From positions 496,001 to 560,000 of the forward strand of contig JABSSW010000004.1 in assembly GCA_018902385.1 (NCBI GenBank): a stretch of 64,000 nt of DNA, written 5' to 3'. A program made the translations under genes and the position numbers. Shown here in pieces: positions 11,868 through 23,627 of the stretch; positions within the stretch are counted from its first letter, which is position 1; every line of letters begins with the position of its first letter. Origin of the DNA: Physcia stellaris (taxonomy: Eukaryota > Ascomycota > Lecanoromycetes > Caliciales > Physciaceae). The notes under the pieces were generated by a model that saw nothing but the letters and a program-made list of their open reading frames with translations, had not been told where the DNA came from and did not search any database.

Positions 11868-12600
11868 ATCTTAATGATGTCTTCTCGATCAATAAGGGTG
11901 GGAAGCAGACAGTCAGTGTCTTTGCTAGGCTTTCCCCAGCCAAGGTATTGGTTATTGTTCCAACTTGGGGCGACGGTGTGAGGATATGATTGTGGGCAAG
12001 GATGGGAAACATCAGATGGATAGTACACATATCTGACAAGCAGCGTTGTATGGCTGCAGCCGTGAAGATTCTCAATTGCGGATGGATTATTACCTTAAGG
12101 TAGGTAGATGTACGATCACCGAACTATGACACTGTGGATGGATTACCTGAAGATTACATGACCGAACGATGACACTGCGGTCCAGACCCATGCTTGCGCT
12201 TGCACCAATCAGAGCTTGGGTCCATCTGGAGCATCTAGAACTCGAAGGCTAAAGGTACCTGAAGAAGGACATGTAAGTATCGATCGTGCCTTATCCTTTG
12301 TCGATTCGACATCGTGAATGATGTTCAGACACTATCACTGCACAACCCACATGGCGTTTTCTCCCGCACCCATCTGGCCATCGAGATCGAGTGACGGACC
12401 AATCAAGTTTTCAGGTGTGCGCCACAACCACCGCCTCCTCCAAGCTCGGGACCACCGACCTCTGCATTCCTGTAACGAACCCTAACCTTCACGCTCACCC
12501 AATCTCGGTTGCCAGACCAGTCCCAGAATAGATATCACATAGGAGCTGATCGGGTTCAGCACGCTCCAAGTCCCCGTCTATTCTCATTGATATTGTATCA
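11868..12600. promoter_or_regulatory. shared upstream region of the Mut3p-like regulator and DBP8
   Basis: A 733-bp region between divergent starts; no gene seen. It contains a 20-bp direct repeat with two mismatches (12118-12137 and 12161-12180), flanked by related GGATGGATTA words at about 12080 and 12136. Confidence 0.6.
12118..12180. repeat. 20-bp direct repeat in a divergent promoter
   Basis: The word ACCGAACNATGACACTGNGG occurs at 12118-12137 and at 12161-12180, 43 bp apart. A partly shared GGATGGATTA word lies beside it. The spacing is about four helical turns, which would suit a repeated protein-binding site, but no known motif is recognised. Confidence 0.6.
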
Positions 12601-14175
12601 ATGGCTCGATACAATGGAATTTCACTTTCTGCGTCCGAGTCGTCCTCTGAGTCTGGTCAAGCGTCAGATCCGGGGACCCACTCATCCACAGATGAAGATC
12701 TGGGAAAGTCGAGAAAAAGGCGACGAACGTCAACACCGCCGTTGCCAAGGACAGATTCTGAGATCCTTGCGTCTTCAGCCGGTGTGTCCCGTATCCGGCC
12801 AAGGGCAAAGCTTTCATCGAGCCCAAAGCCCGGAGGACTCCTCGAGCCAACGATCAGTAACGGCAAATTGGTCGATGCAAGCCTCAGCTTTGCCACTTTG
12901 GAAGTTTCCCCGTGGCTCATTGCGTCCTTAGGGGCAATGGCAATTACCAGGCCAACCGGCATTCAGAAGGCTTGCATCCCGAAGATTCTGCAAGGACGAG
13001 ATGTCATCGGTGGAAGCAGAACAGGAAGCGGAAAGACCGTTGCTTTCTCGGTGCCGATGCTGCAGAAGTGGGCCGAGGATCCTGTGGGAATCTTTGCCCT
13101 AATCCTCACTCCAACAAGAGAACTTGCGTTGCAGATTTTCGAGCAGATCAAAGCTATCTCAGCGCCCCAGTCTCTGAAATCGATCTTAGTGACCGGTGGC
13201 ACCGAAATGCGCCCTCAAGCCTTGGCTCTAGCTCAGCGCCCACATGTGGTCATTGCTACCCCAGGTCGTCTATCTGACCACATTCAGACCTCGGGCAGTG
13301 ACACGATTATGGGACTTCGTCGGACTCGCATCGTAATACTTGACGAAGCTGATCGTCTACTTGCCTCAGGTCCTGGCAGTATGCTTCCGGACGTCGAGGT
13401 TTGCCTTTCAGCGCTGCCGCCTTCAAACGAGCGCCAGACCTGTCTTTTCACAGCAACTCTGACTCCAGAGGTCACCGCACTCAAGAATCTGCCAAGGAAG
13501 GACAGACCTCCAGTTTTCATTTGCGAAGTCGACACAGGTGAATTAGCTGTCCCGTCGACGCTCCACCAAACATACTTACAGGTGCCGGTCACCTATCGTG
13601 AAGCATATCTACATATTCTACTACTCACTGCACGAAATGTTGCCAAAAAATCAATAATGATCTTCTGCAATCGTACTTCAACTGCGAATCTCCTAGAGCG
13701 GCTCTTGAGGCTTTTGGAGCATCGCGTCACCTCATTACATTCACTACTCCCACAGCAAGAACGAACAGCTAACCTTGCAAGGTTCCGAGCGTCTGCCGCA
13801 CGTATCATGATTGCCACAGACGTAGCAAGCAGAGGTCTCGACATACCAGAGGTGGAACTAGTCATAAACTACGACGTGCCTCGAAATCCCGACGACTACA
13901 TCCATCGAGTTGGTCGTACCGCACGTGCCGGTAAGAAGGGTGAAGCTATCACCTTAATCGGTCAACGAGATGTTGCTTTGTTCCTAGCCATCGAGGCTCG
14001 AGTGGGATCGAAAATGTCAGCATTCGATGAGAAAGGTGTAAACATCGAAACGAGAGTCATCAGGGACGGGCTAAAGGATGTTGGCGAGCGCAAGAGAGAG
14101 GCTTTGCTAGGGATAGATGAGGGGAGAGATGTAAAAGGAAATAGGACTCGCGGGAAATTACGAAGGCTAGAGTGA
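12601..14175 (+). CDS. dbp8: ATP-dependent RNA helicase Dbp8
   Basis: Intronless, 524 aa. DEAD-box helicase of the nucleolus, acting in 40S (18S rRNA) ribosome biogenesis. Seen in order: acidic/basic N-terminal 90 residues; Q-motif region ending [13 protein letters not shown]; Walker [29 protein letters not shown] in [10 protein letters not shown]; motif III as FTATLT, the TAT form typical of Dbp8; motif V/VI RGLDIP and [10 protein letters not shown]. The C-terminus is basic. The length fits the family (about 430-530 aa). The ATG follows a short leader and is the first in frame. Its upstream region is shared with the divergent Zn2Cys6 regulator. Confidence 0.93.
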   Translation: MARYNGISLSASESSSESGQASDPGTHSSTDEDLGKSRKRRRTSTPPLPRTDSEILASSAGVSRIRPRAKLSSSPKPGGLLEPTISNGKLVDASLSFATLEVSPWLIASLGAMAITRPTGIQKACIPKILQGRDVIGGSRTGSGKTVAFSVPMLQKWAEDPVGIFALILTPTRELALQIFEQIKAISAPQSLKSILVTGGTEMRPQALALAQRPHVVIATPGRLSDHIQTSGSDTIMGLRRTRIVILDEADRLLASGPGSMLPDVEVCLSALPPSNERQTCLFTATLTPEVTALKNLPRKDRPPVFICEVDTGELAVPSTLHQTYLQVPVTYREAYLHILLLTARNVAKKSIMIFCNRTSTANLLERLLRLLEHRVTSLHSLLPQQERTANLARFRASAARIMIATDVASRGLDIPEVELVINYDVPRNPDDYIHRVGRTARAGKKGEAITLIGQRDVALFLAIEARVGSKMSAFDEKGVNIETRVIRDGLKDVGERKREALLGIDEGRDVKGNRTRGKLRRLE

Positions 14176-15038
14176 CCGAAACGATCAGAGCTTGTGTAGC
14201 TGAGATTTTTCCGTTTGACTCTGTGCGACAGTTGAAAAGCTTTATGATAACCACCTTAGCCATAGGTAAGATGCTTCACTCTGTAAAAGACCCTTCCGCT
14301 CGATTTCTGTACATTAACGTCCAAGCCCATTATCGAAGGGAATTGTATCCAACGGGGTGACTCGGAGGGGTTTGTGATGCTACCTACACGCAAGCTATCT
14401 TTATATATCTCTGTCTGATCAGGCAGTTCTGTAAGCTAATAATCGCGTTTTTCGTAGGACAATCCGATCGCACCATTTTCAGCAGCCATGGTTGCTTGAG
14501 AGACCCAGTCGCCACAGACAGAACTGAGTGATGGACTGTCGAGGACAGCGATAGGTCGGATTGGAAACAATACCGATTCTCGAGTTCTCTTCATATGGAT
14601 AGGATCATCTATCGAGAAACCTTCGTCGGCTCAAGAACAATCGAAGTCGCGGCACTCATTGCTGTCTGAGAAGCTGTCTGGGAAGCTGTCTGAGAAGAGT
14701 GATTTAAACATTGCTTTTCTCACCCGACGATATCATGAGGCTTTCATGAGTTACAGAAGGTGCACGCATGACTCATTCTTGGCAAATTGTGAGTCAAACG
14801 ACTCAGCCTATCGCCTCGATCTTCTACACAACTAGTTTGCAACATCGATTCTCACTCATCCGCTCTTGCATTCTCGAGTGCTGATTGCAAATTCATCGCT
14901 GCTTTCATTTGCCACAGAATTTGTGAAGCAAAAAAACCAAGTCTACCAGCAGTCTACCTGTAAGATACGAACAACAGCCTTGGACCTTTGACTAGAATCT
15001 AGCAGGGGTATTTTCTCATCGATCAAACCTCTGGAGAC
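14176..15038. other. intergenic region between dbp8 and the E2/F-box gene
   Basis: No gene supported. It holds dbp8 3' sequence and the promoter of the next gene. A perfect-to-near-perfect 12-bp triplet repeat lies at 14661-14696. Confidence 0.6.
14661..14696. repeat. 12-bp tandem repeat, three copies
   Basis: Unit GCTGTCTGRGAA at 14661-14672, 14673-14684 and 14685-14696, differing at a single A/G position. It lies about 340 bp upstream of the E2/F-box start. Confidence 0.85.
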
Positions 15039-17195
15039 ATGGCGTTGCAGCGACGACTTCTGAGGGACATTGCTGAGTTACGCGAAAGTAGGTTTTCTGC
15101 GCATTACTGTATGTGCAATTTAAAGACTGGGGATACTAACCTCGATATGATGAATAGACCCATACCCAAATATCACACTCCACCCTCGAAGTAATCTTGG
15201 AGGGGCATGTTTGATCCTAACACCTGACCAGAGGGAGCCACTACACCTCACTGTCCATTTCGGCACCAATTACCCACTCCAGGCGCCTTCGATCTCGATT
15301 CAATCTCGCGTGTGCCATCCCAATGTCTTCAATTCTTACATCTGCGCTTCTATTCTCAATACTACAGAGGGCTATACACCTGCATACACCTTGAAAGGGA
15401 TCTGCATACAGTTACTCAGCTTTTTCAGTAGTGATCGAATTGAGCAGCAGCATGGCGGCGGACCCGTCGACCTCGGTCAATACAGAGCACAAAGCTCACT
15501 GGTTACCCCTTCTGGGAGTATGGTCTATCGCTGCTATGCATGTGGCTTTCGCAGTAACGAAGCACAACTTGAGGATGCAGCAACGTTTGGCCGACATGGG
15601 GGAGCTCCAACTGTTACTGTACGAATGCCGTTCTCGGAAAGCAAGACTTTCCACTTACCCTTCACGAGTGGAGATTGCCCAATGACGAACACTGTGACTG
15701 ATAGCTTACCCATTACTGAAAAAGCCAAGTCAACGAACCCGTTTCAGAAATTGCCCAACGAAATCGCCATGTTCATCCTCGAAGAGCTCGATTCGGCCTC
15801 CCTCACGGCAGCAGCGACAGCGTGCAGGGAGATTGGAGAGCTTATTCATTCAAATGACTATATACGTCTATGCGAGCTGCAGTGCTTCTGTCTGAAAGAG
15901 AGCTTCATGAAGCTGCGACTAGGCGTTGGTAGGTCTTCCGGCTCGTCGTTCTTTCGTCCTGGAAAACGAACAACAAACCCATTTGGGAACGAAATCAGTT
16001 CCAAAGTTATTTTTGTATTAACATTTAACCTAAAATAGCAGTGCTAATTTGGTGTTTGCCGACAGGAGTCTCAGCCTCGTGGCATGGCCGTCAAGGATCA
16101 TTGAAATCCGAATTCGACTTGCTGTCCTTAGAAGCATTCCAGCATCATGCAGTCCGCCGGTCGGTCCAAGGCATCACCTTTCAGCATTGGCTCCCTCTGC
16201 CGTTGTCGCGAAGACATTGGCAGTCCGTCAAGCCGCTGGTTGAACCATCGCTGAAGAAACTCGCCAAGGCGGCCCAATTCCCAAAAGGTCCGGATGTCGA
16301 CGTTCTCTATGCTTTCATGACGAATGTGGTCGTGAAGCTGAGCCAGGAATTCGAAGATAAGTGGACAAGCTCGAGCCATATCAAGAGTACTTTACGTCAC
16401 GCCTCGGAGAAAGCTATCGAATCTTACTTCAGCCTCTTCCATCTCCTTCTCTGCCTCGCCATCGCTCAGCCCGAAATCGTCAAAGAAGCAAACGACAAAG
16501 TGACGCTCTTTGAAAATGGACACACCTCCAAGGAAGACTGTCCCAACCTCGGTCACCTGCTTACCTTGACCCTTGTCACCGATCGAGGACTCACCCCCTC
16601 TCTCAGCCTCGCAATAATCCACGAAGCCGTTATCCGCAACGTCGTCTGGATGCTCGACAGCAAAGGCGCCAACATGCCCGAACTTAGCTACCTCGAGCCT
16701 ACCCCTGTCTCAGAATACCGTCTAAAGCGCACGTTCGAAGCCTCAAGGACTTCCTACCGTATCCTCATGTTCCAGGCTCTCTTCGCCAAGATCGCTCGGC
16801 CGGCCGACACATCCATTCCCACGATCTGCAACGAGATCTTCGATAGGCATGGCGCTCCCCCTCCTGGAACAGCAGAGAAGCTAGCGGGTGACATCAGGAC
16901 TTTGCGGTGCATCAATAGCTTCCCGCAGTTCTTCGACGTCATGGGTGTGCCCTACGATCCCAGCTCCACCGAGTTCCCGAGCTTCTTGAAGGAAAGCATC
17001 ACTCTCAGTGTCCGGAAGGGGTATTCCAGGATGCCTATCAAGCAGGACAAAGCGCTTGCGCTACGAATACTTAAAGAACCGAAGGTAGAGCGTGCGAAGG
17101 GGGTTGCGCCCGATCAGGCGTGGGTAGGTCGCTCGAAGGGGGTGGGTATTTCTTTCTTTCCGGGGAAGGGAAAGAGAGGGAGGGGCCAGGGGTGA
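15039..17195 (+). CDS. ubiquitin-conjugating (E2-like) and F-box fusion protein
   Basis: Exons 15039-15087, 15158-15928 and 16066-17195 join to 649 aa. Seen: an N-terminal UBC fold (about residues 1-130) with PYPNITLHP, the HPN tripeptide in RVCHPNVF, and ICASIL at the position of the catalytic cysteine (E2 consensus ICLDIL), so the active cysteine looks kept. A small Cys motif (YRCYACGF) follows. Then comes an F-box, FQKLPNEIAMFILEELDSAS (about residues 225-265), and a 390-residue C-terminal helical region without a known domain. F-box proteins recruit substrates to SCF ligases; E2s carry ubiquitin. This arrangement recurs in filamentous fungi, but its substrate is unknown. The C-terminus is Gly/Lys/Arg-rich. 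The intron at 15929-16065 is long (137 nt) but phase-consistent. Confidence 0.8.
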
Positions 17196-18195
17196 GCGAT
17201 GAGTGGCGAGTTGTGTGCGGTCAGGGTCTCCCAACTTGGGAAAGGATGCGATTCTTCATGCCGAGGATCGAGTCTGGTTCGATACAGTTCCTAGTTGGAT
17301 TACTTTTCAAGGACGCTTCGGGGCCGTCATGTTATCCCATGAACTGCAGATGGAATCTGTGGATATCGGAAACCATTGCCTTGGATATTAATTGCAGAAA
17401 GTTGGTCGGTGACAAATTCAATACTGACCCTCGTGACTGACATCCGTGGCTCAAATTTGAAATATTCGTTGCGAGTGTGGAGGGAGAGGCGTTCAGAGTA
17501 GTAAAATACTCGTACATGTATCACGGGCCATGATAATTAGGACGATACCCAAGTCGCTCCCCAGGTAGAACCCTCTTAGATCACATCCTTCAGCCGTAGA
17601 ATCTTCCCCTGTTCCCAGCCCGGGAATAGCTCGAGCGACTTGGCTGATCCGGAGAGGACTACATGTTTCACCCCCGAAGGCTGGCTCACTTTAGAGAATA
17701 TTGTGCCATATGTCACGGGTTGGGGAACTATGTAGGTTAGTCCCCTCTGTAGTTAGAGCTTTCTAGGAAAAGGTGAAATCACCTACCTCTTTCGCTACTT
17801 GGAGAGCGCACTAAATCAGGGAGTCAGGACTAAGTTGCGGGGAGACGAGGGATGAAGACGAGCTTCATTTCCGATTCATCCGTAACTAAAAGGAGGAAGG
17901 ATTGACATGACGTCCGGGGTTCATGTCCTGGATAAGGTCAGCAGCGATGAATTACGAGCTTTCTGATTCGTTTGTGGAGTCCGGGTCTGGAAGGGCACTT
18001 GACGGTGACTCGGTGAGTGAGTGAAAGCGAGATCCCGAATCGAGGCGTTGTGGTCGGCCGTGATTTGACTGAGATTTTGTATCCTACATTCGACCCACTA
18101 CACATGGAGCCCCGTACATGTCATATACATCCCCCCCCTCCAACCATTTTCATAATTTTCCAATCAATGCTTTTCCATCTCCAACATCACTGAAA
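17196..18195. other. convergent 3' region
   Basis: Lies between the ends of the E2/F-box gene and the glutaminase gene. No gene is supported; open frames are about 60-100 codons and unsupported. Confidence 0.6.
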
Positions 18196-21128
18196 TCATA
18201 ATTCATTCTGAAACCCTTTTTCATTCTCTTCAGCCGAATGGTGCTTTTTACCCTTTCCATCACTTTCCTTCTCCTCCAAGAATGCTAGACCTTCGACAGC
18301 CTTCCCTCCGCAGGCGCGCTCAAGCGCCAGATATGCAAAATGCCCGCCGATCACTGGTCGGGCCATGAAGTACGCTCCTAGGAAGTGGCCAGTGCCTTCT
18401 GTGTCGTGGAGGTCTGTCATTGGACGATCTACCACCATTTTGTTAGCATATCCTTTCTTTTGAGCAAAAATCACAGACATAGCCAAAAAACAAAGGGGGG
18501 GCGGGCTTAGGAACATACCAGTACTTGTCTCATTCACCCAAAGTGCATAACTCTCCCAGATCTCATTTCGGACAGATTTACTCGCGACCGAGGTGGCGAA
18601 GAACTCCCAATCCGTCTTCGTGTACAGATGTCTGCTGTCGAGAGGGAGTCCATAGCGCTGCCGAACAGCATGGTACCAGTCACTTTGCATCTTGTATATG
18701 CGCTGCGGGACGAAACCTGTGCCATTGTTGTTCTTTTTGTCGTGTTCGTGATGGTGGTGTTTGTCTGAAGGTTTGAGGGGTTGCTGTTCGTTTTGGCTGA
18801 TTGGGTGCTGTGGGGTGGATGAGGGGGAAAGAGACGTGCCATCAAGGTGGAAGCAAAGGAGGGCATCACTGAAGAGATTGTAGAGGGTCGTCCAAGAGCC
18901 GTACCAATAGTAGGCGAGCTTAGCATGTGAACCGTCACGGGAGATGCCGAGTTCTTCCCATTTCGAAACGTAGACTTCGGAGATGTTCTGTGAGGTCATC
19001 AAGGATAAGTGTCTCAAAACAGGTGTGGCAGTGCCGGGATGCCTACCTTGTAATACTTGACATCTGCTTCATTTCCTACCACTGCGGCGAGCTTGCTCAT
19101 AGCTTGTATCCCGATGATCCCCTTCAGGGCAAGGTTGGTTTGAAGGCGAAGAGGGCCGGCAAAATCATCCGTTGATACTGTTGCGACGTTAGTTTGCAAC
19201 ATTATGCACTTCGAAACTGACGCCTACGCTGATGGGATGGTTCAAGTGTGTATTCTACGAGATATCCAGTCCATTGCCGCCAAAGCCTATAACTCCTCTC
19301 GACCCACTTCTTCGCCTGTTTCGCACCCTTAGTTGATCCGCCCCAGCTATCATCAAGCCCAAAGATCTCATCTCTCGTATCGAGTTGGTTGAGAGGGAAC
19401 GCACTAACGGCAGGATCAGGATTGAAGTCACCGCCCCCAAGGCTTGACCAGGGAGAGCCAGCAGTAGCATCATCCTCATAACTCAAACTTTGGACTAAGG
19501 CGAGGCCCATCATTAGGATGTTGCCGCATTCCTCTACAGGCATTTTCTCGTCATTTCCATCAGGATGGCCAGTTGCATTTGGGAAATGAGCGCCGAGATC
19601 GTGCATTGCGTATTTGTTCGGGTACTGTCCGCTGAGGGTATGTTCGATGGTAGGTTCAAGCATATATGCAAGCCAGCGCGGATTGGTGTAGAGGAAGAAT
19701 GGAGACGCGGGGAACATGATGTCGATAGTCTGGAAATTGCCATTGGATGAGATTTCTTTGATGAACAGAATTGGATCATCGGGAACCCCTGAGAAGCTTG
19801 TTGCGCCCATAATTTGGCGTGCTGCCAACGAAACAATGTCCGCATAGTCCTCAGACCCAGATCTATTAGCATCATCAGTAATCCTGGCTGCGTACTCGCC
19901 TGCGAGTTTCGCAGCGTTGTGATAATCCATATAGTGGAACGAGAGTAGTTTTTCGGCTGAACTGAACCAGGAAGCCCACAGCGGACGCATATAGGTGAGT
20001 CCGCGAGCTGACGCAAATTGCGCTACAGGGTCTTGAATATGGGCAATCGTGAACAGTACGCTGTCGCTGCCAGAATTATTCGATGTCGTGCTATTGAGTA
20101 TGAATGACTTGGAAAAGGCGAAAACAGGTTCTTCATCCATTATGCCTCTGAAATCCTCATCAATTGCGTTTTGAAGAGTGCCGGTTCGGGCAAAGCGTTG
20201 ACGGAGGAGAGCAGATGTTCCGGCTTCATGGCGTACATTCTTTGAATGGTTAGCCATTATTGTTACATTCACGGTCTCCCACATTTACCGATGGTCCTGT
20301 GAAATGCAATGTCCCCCACTCTGACTGGTCGCGAGTTTCAGAAAACAGGGCTTCCGTCTCCTTCTTGACTCGCCAAGTTTTCAGACCTTCTCCGCTATTT
20401 CCAAGCTCACGTGTGTCGAGATCCCAGACAATCTGACTTCCTCTATCCCCACTAGCCCATTGGCCGTTGAGATCAAGGTAGAGGTTGACATTGAATTCGC
20501 CTTTGACTTGAATACTCAAGTAAGATGCTGGAATAGATTGTCGAAGCGTCGAGGTCGGGGTGATGGGTGAAAGGAAGGAAATGACTATTTCCAACGGCGC
20601 AGCTACTTGCTGTAATGTTGGGGGCTGCGGAATTAGGTAGGTCAGGTTCGTCGTTGATGCATCGTAAGTTGCACCAAGATAGGTCGCGAAAGATATGTTA
20701 TATCTATATCTCTTAAGAAGACGATTTACCGGTCGAGGCTGAATACTCACCCAGCATAGGGTCCGCCCAGTACGAGCGAATCCTGAGGGCGGCCGAGAAT
20801 TGGATACACATGGCCAGTCTCCGGAACAGCGGCCATGATGGAGAAGCCTTGCTAGGATAGGGATAAATATCAGCTTGTCATTCTGCGGAAGCAACGAACG
20901 CTGTGTGGATCTTGGCACATTCAGGATGCAATTCTATACACATACAAGTTCTCCGGTCCAGAACATTGGCCATTCTGTCCAAGGAGCTTCTCGACCATGA
21001 CCAAGCCATGTACTCAAGTATGGATTGCGGACGATGAGAGGTAGTACTGGAGGCGTGAGCTTTGAAGCTTGTACGGTGAGGCTGAACAGGGTCGAGCCCG
21101 CGGCAACGGCTGCGACGAGCCACCGCAT
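18196..21128 (-). CDS. gtaA: secreted glutaminase A (GtaA type)
   Basis: Exons 21128-20946, 20851-20751, 20703-20289, 20239-19228, 19177-19047, 18987-18519 and 18428-18196 (minus strand) join to 847 aa. This family (DUF5127, DUF4965 and DUF1793 domains) includes Aspergillus GtaA, an extracellular enzyme that splits L-glutamine to glutamate and ammonia. Seen: signal peptide (about residues 1-21), then TPPVLPLIVRNPYLSTWLG, PMFWTGEL and FSIMAAVPETGHVYPILG at the N-terminus; LSTDDFAGPL and NLALKGIIGI; and RPVIGGHFAYLAL near the end. The length is longer than typical (about 690 aa), partly from an Asn/Gln/Ser and His/Lys-rich insertion (around nt 18720-18840) and a Lys/His-rich tail. All seven exons are phase-consistent, with branch sites visible in several introns. 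Confidence 0.9.
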
Positions 21129-22772
21129 ATTGTATTCAGTGATTTGGCGATGACCTAGAAGAAGCTGTCAAATACCATTGACAAACTGATAACCAGGTAG
21201 GGCAGCCCGCTGTCCCCAGCTTTGAAGAAGTAGAGTGAGCCAGCTGAGCTCGACAAGATGATGCACCCCGGACTTGCTTTTGCGGGGGAAGATCGAGGCT
21301 TGTTTATGCAGGCTTTATGCGAGAAGGTCACCGGACGCCGGCAGTTCACACTGGTGCATTACCTTATTGGCGGTAATGCGCTTGGCAGGCTTCAACGACG
21401 TCCCATGCTTTCTGTAGGGGATAATAGTCCTGTCTTGCTCCCGAGATATTCCTACAGTTATGCCACGGACCCCAAAGAATTGAAAGCAGCACTGTAGAGT
21501 ACACTCGACCAGCCACTTAGTACACCATGATTGACCATTACATGAATAACCTCCAATCAGAAATACGCAGAAGGAAAATGAAACGCTACTGAACTGAATG
21601 CTGTCTTGGCTGATTCGCACATACTCACGCAATCCGAGAATCTGGTGACAAGGCTCGCATGCGTACCCTTGTCATTGGAACTTGGAAGAGGGGAAGACAA
21701 AGCTATCGCTTGAAGATGAGAGAGAAGCGACAGTATGTCGAGTGTTAGAGAGCAAATCGATGTATCGATAGAAGAGAAAGCCTGGAGAGAATCAAGTCTG
21801 TAAGTCGTTAAGATATTTTGGTATGTGACCTGTCTTTCGAGTAAAAAATTGTCCATCAAGCAACACCTATGCTTCATCGCAAAGGTATGATCAAGTCTTT
21901 GGGATTACTACATACTTGAATTTAATCTAATTCATATTAATAATTAGTAGATTTGGTTTGTATAGAGAAACGGGTACGGCGTGTGGGTATTCCCTTGGGT
22001 CTACAAGACAAAAAAGATGTGTAATCTGTCGATCCACACTGAGCTTCTGATTTCTCACCAAGTTTTTTTTTCCTTTTGAGGCACGGGTTCGATCCTTAGC
22101 TCGACCCTTTCTTTTCACGTTTTGTTTTTTGCTCCTATCAAGATCACTGACATCATCTATGGCTATGGCTGAAGAGACATATAGAAAACAACTCAATCAT
22201 GATTAGGAGTGCCGGACTGGTCGCTAATACACAGTGGTATTCAGTTGCTCAAACCTCAGCAGTTAGACTCCTACTTGTTTGCCTCCGCTTGAGACATTTG
22301 ACAGTGTGACACGGTCGCTTATGAAAGTCATCCCCTTGGTTCTTTCTCCGTCTTTTCTTCTCTATTTGTAGACTTGTAGGGCTCTATGTTCGATTCTTGG
22401 TCTGTCCGATCTGTTTGGATTATTTTCAGCAACACTTTGAGGGCGCTTTTAGAAGTCAGCCAGCGGAAGAAAGAATATCGATTCTCATCTTTGAGGAGAT
22501 CTCGTAGCTAAATTAGATTCGTCACTGTACTGTCTCTCGTCACTATCCGCATCCTGCTCAACGATTGCTCGAATTCGGAATATTCATATGTGTTGAACTA
22601 TCGATCTTCGGTGTTATGGCCGCCTAATATGCACGCTGTTTACACACACCACCACACTCGCTGATCACATCACTTCTGAGTCTGGTGATCCTCGAACGTG
22701 TTTTATCAGACTTCTCTGCAAACAAAACATCATAGTCTGTATCCATCTTATCCAGATCAATTTGTACCAGTC
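21129..22772. other. divergent upstream region of gtaA and a basic protein gene
   Basis: A 1.6-kb stretch with no supported gene. It is AT-rich around 21880-22160 and has T-runs near 22064-22072. The GGTTCGATCC word at about 22086 resembles a tRNA T-loop but has no tRNA around it. Confidence 0.55.
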
Positions 22773-23627
22773 ATGGCTATCGTTCCCAAGAAATCGGATC
22801 CAACGTCGCTCCAGGTAAACAGACATCACCACAAGAAGACTCGCTCCAGTTACTACAAAAAACCAAGTAAGCTCCTCAGGGATCCTTTCCATCCACTATT
22901 GTTATAGTGGCATGTTTAGCATCGAACTGACAATATCTCAGTTTCCTCGGGTGATCTGCCGACGAGCCTCTCTAGAATAGCGCAGGAGGCTTTCGATGCC
23001 CACCAAAAACAAAATCGTGCATGGCTTCATAACCAAATGGACATGCCAGGAAATAACGGCATTAGCAGTTATCAGCATAAAGAGCTGAAAGATTGGTTTT
23101 CGATTCGCACGCTTAAAGAACGCGCCCGCGCACCTCTAGCCAAGGACGGTGTCAGACTCTCGCAACCTAGCCAAGCGCATATCGCTCGCCTCGAACGAGA
23201 ACGTAACGCCGAGAGGGAGAAGCAGGGCGTACCGGGGGATTGGTCACCAGTTGGCAATTGGTGGCAAGATGCGTCGGGACAGGCTGAGGATGATGGCAAG
23301 AAAAAGGGCAAGACGAAGCGGAGGCAGCGGAGCAAGAAGCACGGGCTCCAGGACAACCGCCAGGCGAGGAGAATCCGGGCATTCATGGAGAGAAAGGACA
23401 AGGAGAGGGAGGAGAAAGAAGCAGAGGCTAGGCTGGTGGCGATGAGGAAGGGGATCGGCAAGATGCACATTGAAGACCAGGATGAGGAGGACATGGCTTC
23501 CGAAGAGGGTGAAGAGGAGTCTTGTGGGGAAGAAATGGTGATTGAGAACCTAAATGAGGAGGAAGAGCAGAAGATGGACCTTCGTCGTTGGACCGAGGAG
23601 CTTCCCATTCGCGGCGTCCGACCATAG
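22773..23627 (+). CDS. conserved-looking basic protein of unknown function
   Basis: Exons 22773-22866 and 22942-23627 join in phase (CCA A|TT TCC) to 259 aa. I do not recognise a domain. Seen: a short basic N-terminus (MAIVPKKSDPTSLQ, then HHHKKTRSSYYKKP), an amphipathic segment SLSRIAQEAFDAHQ, the stretch NGISSYQHKELKDWFSIRTL, a Trp-rich GDWSPVGNWWQDASG, then a strongly basic KKKGKTKRRQRSKK region and an acidic C-terminus rich in Glu. Charge-segregated ends of this kind are common in nuclear or nucleolar proteins, but that is only a guess. An in-frame start at 22698 is possible; I prefer 22773 because the upstream 25 residues look like leader sequence. Confidence 0.65.

Noticed and set aside
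21557-21877. 106-codon minus-strand frame with hydrophobic start
   Set aside because: No credible signal peptide or homology pattern; overlaps other chance frames in the gtaA upstream region.
22080-22100. GGTTCGATCC word resembling a tRNA T-loop
   Set aside because: Flanks do not form a T-stem, and no anticodon or acceptor arm is found upstream or downstream.
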